From Coturnix japonica (taxonomy: Eukaryota > Chordata > Aves > Galliformes > Phasianidae): 64,000 nucleotides of DNA. Made by a program: the position numbers and the translations under genes. Positions 24,601-34,160 of the stretch are shown in pieces (the first letter of the stretch is position 1; every line of letters starts with the position of its first letter). The stretch is from NCBI RefSeq assembly GCF_001577835.2, contig NC_029518.1, forward strand, positions 88,022,979-88,086,978, in the 5' to 3' direction. Under the pieces are notes generated by a model that saw nothing but the letters and a program-made list of their open reading frames with translations, made no database searches and was not told where the DNA came from.

Positions 24601-26703
24601 GCGCCCCCCAGATGGACTTTTCGAGACGGAGGAATTACGTTTGCATCTTCCCCGGGTGCAAGAAAACCTATTTCAAGAGCTCCCACCTCAAAGCCCACCT
24701 TCGTACCCACACTGGTGTGTAACGTGGGGTGAGCTGTCGTTGGGGTGCTCAAGGGTGCGTGGCAGCGGGTGGGAAAGGAAAGGGGCAGGTGGTCAGGGAT
24801 CTTGTGCTCATCTGGGAGAGGAGCAGAATGCTCATTCTCCACGGGCAAGCAAAACAAAACAGACTTTGTTCTGAGACCTCAGCCGACCCCGTAGCGTTGG
24901 TTGAGTTTCACATGCTTTAGTTGGAGCAAAGCTTTGCCCTCTGTGTGCATGTGTTTAGATTGGAGTGGAACTCTGCCAGCTGGACTGGATTGCAGAGAAT
25001 TGTGCAAGTCTTTATTTTGAGCGTGGAGGGCTCTGGTGTGAGCTATCCACAGTGCAGGTAGTTGTTCTTAGTTTGCATGTGAATGAAAGAAAAGGAACAT
25101 TCCAATACGACCAGTACCACTACGATTAGAATTCCTAGAGTTTTGGCCAGGCTAAATAGGTGTGTGTTAAGATTTTGGGCCACAGTGTTAGGAAGTCGAG
25201 CTCCTGCAGGGATGTAACTAGTTTTACGTTAGGTAACTGTAAGTTAGTTATAATCACTGTGATTTGTTCCATAACATCTGGTTAGCATAGAGGCAGTGTA
25301 AATGTGCTCTATCTGTTCTCTTTTCAACTCTCAGATCCCGTTAAATCAAAACTAAAGGCTGAGTTCTTGGCAGGGGCTGTTTCTGATGTTGAGGAACGAG
25401 CACAGCAGGTGATTGATAAAGAAGAGCTCATCTAAATGTCTTCATTTGTTTTCCCTTTGCTTATTTCCGCCACCCTCTGTGGTTCCATGGCAGGATGTGC
25501 ACCAATTTGCCAGCTTGTCTGTACAGTTCCTATGAGAACAGAGCTTAAGCTCTGTATGAAGCTGATAATCCTTGTAAACTGGAGCTCAGAGGCAGAATGG
25601 TGGTTCTGCTTCTGGTCTGTGGCAGCAGACCTCTCCCTTGGCACGTACTGCTGCTGACCCACCAGGGAAGTTGTGTCTGCTATGATGTTAAGATGAGCAC
25701 CCGTGGCTGGGGAAGCACGCGGTCCCATCACTTGCCATCCTGCTGTGCAGCATCAGTGTGCAGAGCAGCAGCAACTTGCTTTTCCTGCTTCATCCCACTC
25801 ACTGAGCAGCTATGTGGGCATCGTGCACACCGAGCCTCGCTTGCCATCTGCAGTAAGAACGCAGCTGCTGTGCTGCATCTTTTCTGCTGGACTTTTTGTT
25901 TGACTCCAAAGAGTTTCCCAGATTGATGGTAAAGAGTAGATGTTTATCTTGTTTTTCTTGAGGTCTATGGGGGCTGCAGTCAGCAGATGACATTGTTTAG
26001 GACGGGTGTGATGTTAAGCAGTCATCCAGCACGAGAAACTGCTGCTGAAAGCCTTCCTGGCTGCTCTCCTTCCTTGGCATCCAGAGCTCCTGTAGGAGTC
26101 TGGGTCTCTGGGCACGTGGGCTGTCTGATGTGTTGCATGGGTGTGCAGGTCACTTGAGCAGGAAGGGATGGAGGGAGTGCTGCAGGGAGCTTGAAGTCCA
26201 GCTTTTCTTTTTACCCACAGCATTTGCTCATGATGTGTAGTGCTCATAGAGCTGTGGCCACGTAGGAAGGATGGTCTCAGGGATCAGGTTTTGGTGAAGT
26301 TGCTTTTCTTTAAACAAAAGGACACAGCTCTGTGGTAAGACACAGCTTAATGGGAGCTCTCTTCCTTTCACATTCCACAGGAGAAAAGCCCTTCAGCTGC
26401 AGCTGGGAAGGCTGTGACAAGAAGTTTGCCCGCTCGGACGAACTGTCGCGGCACCGCAGAACTCACACGGGAGAGAAGAAGTTTGCCTGTCCCGTGTGCG
26501 AGCGGCGCTTCATGCGCAGCGACCACCTGACCAAGCACACGCGGCGCCACATGGCCACCAAGAAGGTCCCCAGCTGGCAGACGGAGCTGGGCAAACTGAA
26601 CAGAATCGCCACGACCGAGAAACCGAAAGGCAGCGGCGCTCTGAGTATGCTCATCCCTGTGCCATCCGTCTGCCAGGGCAGCGGGACAAAGCACCTCCTC
26701 TAA
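21339..26703 (+). CDS. KLF11: Krueppel-like factor 11 (TIEG2)
   Basis: KLF11 is a nuclear zinc-finger regulator that binds GC-rich promoters and recruits the Sin3-HDAC corepressor. Coding exons are 21339-21386, 22261-22515, 23730-24714 and 26381-26703. Phases agree and give 536 residues (human is about 512). Exon 2 holds the Sin3-interacting helix, [12 protein letters not shown], at residues 46-57. Exon 3 is a long Ser/Pro/Thr-rich regulatory region. Three C2H2 fingers follow: C406-H428, C436-H458 and C466-H486. Their helix residues [16 protein letters not shown] and RSDHLTKH are the usual KLF set, and finger 1 is split from finger 2 by intron 3. The start ATG lies in a CGCCATGC context at the end of a CpG island. 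KLF10 is the closest alternative, but the GRHL1-CYS1-RRM2 neighbourhood identifies KLF11. The exon 3 donor (GTGTGT) is weak. Confidence 0.96.
21488..21551. repeat. Three 21-bp GC-rich tandem units in KLF11 intron 1
   Basis: TGGGGCCGTTATCCGGG recurs at 21488, 21509 and 21530, spaced 21 bases apart, within the CpG island about 100 bases after exon 1. Confidence 0.85.
22516..23729 (+). other. KLF11 intron 2
   Basis: I see no repeat, exon or RNA gene between KLF11 exons 2 and 3. The acceptor TTTCCGCAG before 23730 is clear. Confidence 0.7.
24715..26380 (+). other. KLF11 intron 3 with one exon-like segment
   Basis: The intron is free of recognised repeats. A good acceptor (CTTTTCAACTCTCAG) at 25334 precedes a stretch that stays open in the phase of exon 3 until TAA at 25433-25435. 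This is listed separately as a possible alternative end. The rest shows nothing notable. Confidence 0.6.
25335..25435 (+). CDS. Possible alternative last exon of KLF11 (speculative)
   Basis: Joined in phase to the G left by KLF11 exon 3, this segment would add about 33 residues beginning [16 protein letters not shown] and ending KEELI, then TAA. The product would keep only the first zinc finger. The acceptor has a strong pyrimidine tract. No domain is recognised, and a random stretch stays open this long roughly one time in five, so this is a weak candidate. Confidence 0.2.
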
Positions 26704-26785
26704 ACTTACTATGAGTCGCACAGAGCTCTGCTGGCTACAACAGGACTGACAGCACGGCCCTCTTCACCCCCTCAGCGTGTTTGTT

Positions 26786-26793
26786 TGTACATA
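26786..26793 (+). promoter_or_regulatory. Pumilio response element in KLF11 3' UTR
   Basis: TGTACATA matches UGUANAUA exactly, about 80 bases after the KLF11 stop codon. The function is inferred from the motif alone. Confidence 0.4.
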
Positions 26794-26935
26794 CTTGGGT
26801 TCCCTTCATTGTAGTTAATAATGCTAGGGGAGAAATGGATGCTGTGTCCTCATCCTTTTGTTTGTGTGTTGGATGTTTGGGCGGATGCAATCACCAGCAC
26901 TTCAGGAAGGCAGGACTCTTTTGAAATGATTTTGG

Positions 26936-26971
26936 CAATAGGTTTAAACAAGTCAATAGGTTTAAACAAGT
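26936..26971. repeat. 18-bp tandem duplication in KLF11 3' UTR
   Basis: CAATAGGTTTAAACAAGT occurs twice, head to tail, with no mismatch. Confidence 0.9.
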
Positions 26972-27610
26972 CAACGCGCATTGCTTGCTGTTAATATTTG
27001 GATGGACAGTGCAACAGGGTGATTTTTAATTTTTGATACTAGTGTTTTCTATACCAAATATATTTTGTATTTATTCCTTTGGATCTTTGTATGCAGGCTG
27101 ACTTGCCCTGCGTTAGTAGAGTTGTGCAGGATGAAACCCGGGGCTTTGGGAGCTGCTTTCCTGTAAGCCCAACCAAATGCATTCGGTGCATTGTGTGAGC
27201 GTGTAATGCTCAGAAATGCGGTGCTGGGGATTTCACGCTTCTGGATTCTGGTCCTGCAGTAGATGGGTGCTGTTAGATCCTCCTTGTGCAGCTGCCGTTG
27301 GATGTTGGATAGTTTGAGATAACAGCGAGCTCAAAACCAACCCAACAAAACCACCCTAGAATGACTTTCAGAAATGAAGTGTTGGAATCCTCAGCACTGC
27401 ATCAGTTCATGCTTATTGCAAGTGGAAGCTGTTGTGGCTACTAGGAAAGCTTGACACACTGCGTGTTCCTGGGTCCCCACTCTGCCCAAGCAAAGCACTG
27501 GGGAGCCAGGCTGCTCTGCTGGATGTAGAAGCACAGATGCTGTTCAGCAGCTTTGACACTAAAAACGACGCTTTACTTTCAGCCCCACAAAATCAGAGTA
27601 TTAAAGTCTA

Positions 27611-30084
27611 CTGAAAGGTAGCAAAAATGGCAGGATAAGGTGTGAGCAATTAGCTGGGTCCGTGTTTGCATTTTGTTTTAAATACAGGAGAAATAGAACA
27701 TGAGGTTTACGCATTGTGGATGCTGATGCACCTCATAGAAAATTATTCCAGGCTTTTGATGACCCGCATCAAAGCACCAGGACAAATACTGGTCATGTCT
27801 TAAGAAACAGCCACCTTTGTCAGCTCGATGATGCTCTTCACGTGGCCTTACACTTCACAGTACTTTGTATCAAATCACCCTTTTCTATTAAACGAGATGC
27901 TCTCCCTCTTGGCTGCATTTTCTTTTCACACCACGTGTAAATGTGACTGAGGAGTGAGATGGGTGGCTGCAGAGCTCTGTGCTGTGTGCTGGCTCAGCAG
28001 CCCTTGTACAGGTGGGTATGTGTGTGCTGTGAGGTGCCAGCTGCTGTTTTGCTGGCCAAATCTCACTTGTTATGAAGTGTTTCTATGGTGTTCACCCTCC
28101 GGGACTCATATCTTCAACCTCTCCTATATTGAACTTATTTGGGTGCTGGACAGGGACTTGTTATTTTTCACCTGGATGTGCAAAATACAGGTCTGTAGGG
28201 ATGCACTGATCTCCTGCATGGCTTTGTTCTAAACACAGGCCTTGTTTCTCAGTGTGGGCAGTGTGCTGTTCTCATTTAGACAGACTTGCTGATCTCAGCA
28301 CTCCCCTGAAATCAGCAGGGGCCTTTTGCAGTTGAAAGCTGAATCTGTCATTCTTTTTTTACACTTAGCTCTGTAGTTATAATTAATGGTAACAAGTTTT
28401 TGGCCCGCACCGGAGCGTTGTGCTGGGTGTACTGAAGTGCTGCGCCTCACCTTTAAAACACCCACGCCCTGCTTGTGTGCTGCACCATCATCCCACGGGC
28501 AGCAGACGTGCTGGGGAGTGTGTGCACATGCAGCTCTGTGCTCCCCCCTGGCAGTGAATGCTTGCACTCTGTGTGCTGTAGAAAGGAAGACTTTGCTCTT
28601 TTTTGCTCAGAAGTTCCTACATCAGGAAGTTTGGCTTTTGGTTGCTACTGCAACACGTTTATAACCTGGGAGGATCCTTTATTACTCAGGTCTTATCTGT
28701 CCAGCACCAAAAATCAGTAGTTTTGTTTCATACAGCTGGACAGACAGGAGCTGCAGTCTTTGCACCTATGACTTCTACCTAATAACTACAAACTACTTCA
28801 CTTATATACTGAGACCTTGAAAGAAAAGATTCTTCTCTTGTTCTAAAGGCACAAACATTTGACTCCTGCTTAAGGCAGGTCGTGGCCAGGAAAAGGCAAA
28901 CTCACACATGCAGGAGCAGCGGATGATGAGTCAGGAAATGGCAGCGCATGGGCTGAGGAAGCTGTAGACAACTGAGGATGCCGTGACACCTCAGCCGCGC
29001 TCACAGCCATCACAGAGCGCTGTGGGATGGCTCCTCCGCGGGGCGCGTTGGCACTGAGGCAGTTTCTTTCATGATCAGTTTCTTCCTCCAGCAAACACGG
29101 GCTCCCTCTGTTTCTGCCTCAGTTCTGGAGCGTGGGAGAAGGAAATTGGGTAACGCTCACTTCCTGATGTGTGCAGATGGCCACGAGCGCATCTCATGCA
29201 CACACACAGCCCCAGCAGCACAGAGCCTGCCCTTCCCTGGAACAGCTTTTCTTTCAGATGAGAAGAACGCTTCAGATTCTATTTTCTCCCTTGTGATCTC
29301 TCTGGAGTTTGCTCCAGCTGCGGGCCCAAACCTCACTATTTCTGCTCCCTCCAAGAAGTGCCTGCATTCAAAACAGGGTTTTTGTTCCAAGAGACTCTGC
29401 TTCAAACCACTGCTGTGGCCTTTATTGAAAGGTATGTAGCATACAGGTCCATATACTTGCACAAATATCTGGAATGACAAAAGACGTCATAATACAGCAT
29501 CTTAAGATGTATTATGTATTATTTCCTCTTGCTTTCACACTCTGTATTTCATCTGACGCCTTGAAAGCTTCAGCTAAAGGCAGAAATTAGAAAGATTTTT
29601 CTCCTTCTGATAAGAAGCAGCTGCTCATGATACATTAAGACACAGGTAAAACAAAGGCAGAAACCCTGCAACTTCCCTGCTGCACAGGGAGCACAGAAAG
29701 CATTATTTTCTTCAGAGACCCAGCCCTTCTGTTTTACTTTGGACCAGCTAAGGATACAATGCAGTGATTTTTTCTGCCAGGGAGCAGAAATGCATCCGAG
29801 CTTGCTGCATTTCACAGCATGCTCCCAAAGTCTGATCTAAATGGAGTGATCTTGCTGTATTTTCTTCCTGCCAGGACAAGTCAGAGGTCTTCTTCCCTCA
29901 AAGCCCCACATCTCAACAAAACTCTAGTAAATCTAGTAAAAAAGCCATTTCAGAAGGAGCTTTGAGATGCTGATTCACAAGGTGTGCTCTTTTTGGTCTT
30001 ACTCCTTGCACAGCTCCTCACCATCCCAGGCATTGCACTGTTCCACTGGCAGCTCTGCTGCTCCAGATACGCCCCGCGTGGAGC
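27611..30084. other. KLF11-CYS1 tail-to-tail interval
   Basis: The two genes converge here. Part of this stretch must be the CYS1 3' UTR on the - strand, but I cannot place its end. No CR1, exon or RNA gene is recognised; the open frames are short and uninformative. Confidence 0.5.
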
Positions 30085-32524
30085 TCAGCAGCCGTACTCC
30101 CGCTCGATGCTGGCCATCAGCTCCTCTTCTGAGCCATGGTACAAGATGGCCGGGCACCCCACGGGTTGCTTACTGCCCTGCGATGGGCACCTGCAGGTGG
30201 AGGGAGCAGGTTATTAAATCATGGGATCATAGAATGGCCTGGGTTGAAAAGGACCACAATGATCATCCAGTTTCCAACCCCCTGCTATATGCAGGGTCGC
30301 CAACCACCAGACCAGGCTGCCCAGAGCCACATGCAGCCTGGCCTTGAATGCCTTGAACTCCAGCACTCAGGGCTGTGCCCACTGCCCTGGGCAGCCTGTT
30401 CCATGCCCACCACCCTCTGGGGCAGAGCCCTTCCTTAACCCCACCTGAATGAGTCCAGTCAGAGCGAGGTGGGATGAATCTAGGCCACTGTTTTTTATCT
30501 TTTTGCTGAGGATGGGAAAGTACAGGATTAATCATTAAAATGCCTTCAGCAAGACCTAGCAGCCAAAAAATGGGTCAAAGCCACGCTTGGATAACACTGT
30601 GCATGACACAGGGGTTGAGAGCAATTAGAAGATCATTGTGACATTCCTGAGCCGTGTCATTCCATTGGTTGGACTGTTGGTGTGTGGGAAAAAAAAAAAG
30701 AGGTAACGTGATATAGCAAAGAACACACACACATTCCCGCTTGGAGGGTGTTCATTAGAGCCCGATTTAGGCGGTTATTTGGTGTCACTCCTCCAGCCTC
30801 TATCTCACGTGGCTGCTCTTTTAGGTGACAGCAGGTGCTGGGCACCCTGCTCTGTGTGTCCCTGCTGGAGCAGGGGCTGGGCCCGATGGACCCAGAGGGA
30901 TCTGCCACCCCCACCATGCTGTAGTTCTATGAAGTCTCCTTACCTCTTTTTCTTTCCTCCCTGCTTTTCAGTTTAACACATACCTCAAGGGCAGAGGGGC
31001 TGTGTGACAGCCTAGCATTGAAAGGAGTCCCTCCTTAGTGCAAGGAGATGGTTTACCAAGCCTTTTAATTTCATCTTGGCTTCTCTAACACGCGCATGAA
31101 ACTGTTACTAGACCTGGGGACACAGTCAGCATCGCTGCTTGTGGAGGGAAGTGTTCAGGTTTTGTTTGTTGGATGCCCAGAGCAGCAGATCCCCACCTCT
31201 CTCCCTTGCTACCTGATGATCCCTGTCTCTAACTGCTGCAGCATGGGAGCTCACATGGGTTCATAGGGCTCCCGGGTGGCCATGATGGCAACAAAAAGCA
31301 CAGCAGGGGAAAGGGAAACAGGGGCTACTCACTCATTGCTGATGTTGTTGTTCTCCGGGTCTGAGGGGTGTCGTGGAGAGGAGGCCTTGGAAAGAACAAA
31401 TAAGCATCATGTGTTTCAGTTATGATGATACAAAGCCGTCTTTGTGTTTCATTAGCCACATTTGCACCCCAACCCACCTCTGGGGTTCCCACCCTGAGAA
31501 CCCATTCCCAGCACTTCTGGGCAAAGGATGGGCTTGGAAGACAGGCCTTCTTCCCTTTGTGGCTGACTCTGTGTTACGAGCTGTACGTGGTGTGTGGGAG
31601 GAAGACAGAATCAATTAGTCATCAGGACGGAGCGGCTCCGGTTAGCAAAAAGTTGCTTCCATCTGCAAAACCAGCTCCCACCTTCTGCGAGGGATCTGTC
31701 AGCAGCAGCAGCACCTATTTCACTTGGAGCTCTGAGATCTGCGGGGAAGTGACAAAATGCCACAGCCTGGTGCTTGTTCTTGGGCAGGGGATGGTGTCAA
31801 GGATGCCCAGGGATGTGTTGAGGATGCCCAGGGATGTGTTGAGGATGTGTCGGGGATGTGCCGGCTCAAAGAGGTGCTGTGCTCTGCTGAGTGATGCTGT
31901 GGATTAAACATCCAAGGAGGGGCGGCTTTGGGAGCACAGCTGCAGCACAGCTGCGTGGGTGTGACCGAGGGGACTGACACTGCTGAATTCGGGCTGTTTT
32001 TAAAGACAAGGAGCACTGAGCAGACAGTGCTGGTCCTGCAAGCAGCCCGTTCCGTGCCCACCGCCCTGTGCTGCACGGCCTGCCCCAACCCAATGCCCCT
32101 CCCGACAGCCACACAGACTGGGCTGTTATTTGGGGCAGGGAAATAAACAAGCAGATCTCCGCTCTCTCCAAAGGAACGTCCGGAAAACCGGAACTATTCT
32201 GCGAGAACAGGGAGCCGAGCGCGGTGTTGGAGCGGCCGCTGAGCTCCGAGGAGGCGCCGCGCTCCGGCCCCGAGCTCCACTTGCTCCCCGAGCTCCCCCC
32301 GTTCCCCATCACGGACCGAACCGTCCCGGCCCCGCCGCCCTTCGGGACACGCCGGGCACTCGGGCACTCACCTCCGGCTGGGGCTGGGCGGGGCCGGGCG
32401 GGGCAGCCTCCAGCTCCGTCCCCGGTGCCCGTCGTTCCTCCGCGGCTGGGAGCGGAGCCGCCGCCTCCTCCTGCCTCGGAGCGCCGCCAACACGGCCCCG
32501 CCGGCGGCTGCTGCCGCTGCCCAT
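30085..32524 (-). CDS. CYS1: Cystin-1, ciliary membrane-associated protein
   Basis: Cystin is an N-myristoylated protein of the primary-cilium membrane; loss of the mouse orthologue causes polycystic kidney disease (cpk). Exons on the - strand are 32524-32372 (ATG at 32524-32522, donor GAG/GTGAGT), 31385-31333 (acceptor TTTCCAAG, donor GA/GTGAGT) and 30190-30085 (acceptor CCACCTGCAG). Phases 0 and 2 match and give 103 residues plus TGA at 30087-30085. The start MGSGSSRR is a canonical myristoylation signal. The end SEEELMASIEREYGC is nearly identical to the mammalian C-terminus. Between them lie Ala/Pro/Glu-rich low-complexity sequence and a short exon reading HPSDPENNNISNE. Human cystin is about 158 residues, so the bird protein lacks much of the middle. 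I do not see the AxEGG ciliary-targeting motif described in mouse. Position between KLF11 and RRM2 supports the call. Confidence 0.88.
30228..30450 (-). mobile_element. CR1 LINE 3' end in CYS1 intron 2
   Basis: The + strand starts ATCATAGAATGGCCTGGGTT, the complement of a CR1 3' end, followed by the complement of the ORF2 C-terminus. It lies in the same orientation as CYS1, and its 3' tip is only about 37 bases upstream of the last CYS1 exon. Confidence 0.9.
30835..30932 (+). mobile_element. Degraded CR1 LINE 3' tip in CYS1 intron 2
   Basis: GTGTCCCTGCTGGAGCAGGG followed by GGCTGGGCCCGATGGACCC and a terminal TAGTTCTATGA match the layout of a CR1 3' tail with substitutions. It is antisense to CYS1. 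Confidence 0.6.
31800..31860. repeat. 21-bp tandem repeat in CYS1 intron 1
   Basis: AGGATGCCCAGGGATGTGTT recurs at 31800 and 31821 with a 21-base period. A third, shortened copy rich in GGATGTG continues to about 31860. Confidence 0.85.
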
Positions 32525-32660
32525 GGCCGCCACAACACAGACGGGGCCGGAGTCGGAGTCGGGGCCGTCGCCAAGGGCCGCCTCGCTGCGGGGCGGCCCC
32601 GAGCCGGGCAGGGAGGGCCGGGCTGGAGGGTGGTGAGGGGCGAGGACGTGGGCAGCGCTG
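32190..32660 (-). promoter_or_regulatory. CYS1: CYS1 CpG-island promoter and exon 1 region
   Basis: A CpG-dense block covers CYS1 exon 1 and both flanks, as expected for a broadly used promoter. It contains several GC boxes and no TATA box. The start site would lie at coordinates above 32525, since the gene is on the - strand. The only long + strand frame through it is a composition artefact. Confidence 0.65.
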
Positions 32661-32689
32661 TGACTTTATTACATTATTAGGAATTAATG

Positions 32690-32880
32690 GATATTAGGAT
32701 ATTAGGAAACATTTCTTGGACACTGAGTGGTGATGCAGCGGCACAGGCTGCACAGGGAGGTGGTGCAGTCACTGAGCCTGGATCTGCTCAGGAGCCATGG
32801 AGATGTGGCACTGAGGGCTGTGGTCAGTGGGTACGGTGGGGAATGGCAGCAGCTGCCACAGGAGCGGTGTCATCACCTTG
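32690..32880 (+). mobile_element. CR1 LINE 3' end upstream of CYS1
   Basis: GATATTAGGAAACATTTCTT, then a frame reading MQRHRLHREVVQSLSLDLLR and the GAGATGTGGCACTGAGGG tail cue, match CR1 ORF2 C-terminal sequence on the + strand. The last tail bases are degraded. Confidence 0.75.
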
Positions 32881-33379
32881 ACTGCTGGAAGGCCAGAGAG
32901 CCAGGAAGGAGCTCACTCACAGGATAAAAGGAATAACAGGATCCTGCCTCTGTAAGAACCCAAACACAGCCTGCGGAGCTTTATTTTCTCAGGCTTCTGT
33001 TCCCACCAGAACTTCTCGAGAGCACTTACAGACCATACACCGAGGAGGCTGATCTCTACAGAGGGAGCAGGGAAGGCTGAATCTTTCCCATGGCAAAGTG
33101 CCGTGCCGGCATCACCCCTCAGTGAGCAGGTTTAGTTATTAATCTGCCTTTTAGCATTAACTGGCTCGCAGCAGAAGGGCTGTTTGCATTGCTCACATCA
33201 CAGTGCCTCTATCACACAACACCACAGCTGGCCTCACTTCCAAAGCCTTTTCCCAGGTGTTGCCTGCACATGGGTTTTCTGGCCCCAAACATCCTGTGAA
33301 ACATAATGGTGATGGCTCTTTGGGGTTGGTGTGGGGTCACATCCCATGCTTCTGACCCTGTCCCAGTGTGACACGAAAG

Positions 33380-33445
33380 GAACTTCAGGGCCAAGGCTGG
33401 ATGTGGCTCTGGGCAGCCTGGTCTGGTGGTACCAGGTTTGTTTTC
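33380..33445 (+). mobile_element. Short CR1-like fragment
   Basis: The + strand reads RLDVALGSLVWW, a segment found just after the PSLEVF motif in CR1 ORF2. Only about 60 bases remain recognisable. Confidence 0.4.
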
Positions 33446-34039
33446 CCAAAGCAGAAGCTGTTACGCTTCCTGGACAGCATCTGATTTGTTTCTCCAGTTG
33501 CACGGAGGAAAAAAAAACTAGCTGAGGTTAATATTTTACCAGCAGGCAATAAAGCTGACCTGGTATTCAGACATCTACACGAGCTGACAGGGCTGTCACC
33601 TGGCAGCAGGGCTACTCTGGTTGTCCCTGTGTGCCCTCAGCAGGCTGCAGGGCAGTGTCCCACACACAGGCTGGTTAGAGGCATGTGCTGGAATAATGTC
33701 AGTGGCTCCGGTCCTGGAATAACTTGCTGAGAGGCTGTAACGCGATCATGGCTGATCTGTCTGTGGTATGCACGAACTGTTTTGGTGTATGAGACCTCTG
33801 TCTGCTGAGCAGACTCAGGGATTATGGGGGTCTGTAACAGCTGCCAAAGCGAGCCCTGATATAACAGCGCAGAGGACCACCACTAAGTGGTGAGGCAAGA
33901 TAGGAGCTCCCAGGTTTTGTATGGAGAAGGTGGTGTGAATGGGATTGCTGGCAGCATCAGCTGTGAACAGACCCTCCTTTCATCTATCTCAGCTTTCAAG
34001 TGTCTATGGAGCTGGATTAGGACCAAACGGCAAGAGGCT

Positions 34040-34160
34040 AAATTCACATCAAGCATGAGGGAAAGTTCTTCACCCTGAGGTGGTGAAGCACTGAGCTGGC
34101 TGCTCAGAGAGGCTGGGGCTCTCCATCCCGTCAGAACTTGCCTGGCCCAGGGCAACCTGC
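34040..34160 (+). mobile_element. Degraded CR1-like 3' fragment
   Basis: GAAAGTTCTTCACCCTGAGG then TGGTGAAGCACTGAGC and CAGAGAGGCTGG follow the order of CR1 sequence before and across the RLPREVV motif, with many substitutions. Confidence 0.45.

Larger units (their letters stand above)
26704..27610 (+). other. KLF11: KLF11 3' UTR (end uncertain)
   Basis: The region after the KLF11 stop contains an exact Pumilio motif at 26786-26793 and an 18-bp tandem duplication. I see no AATAAA. ATTAAA at 27600-27605 is one possible polyadenylation signal and another lies near 27888, so the end given here is tentative. Confidence 0.4.

Noticed and set aside
32068-32697. Long + frame of 209 codons over the CYS1 promoter
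   Set aside because: It is antisense to CYS1 exon 1, and its composition reflects GC content only.
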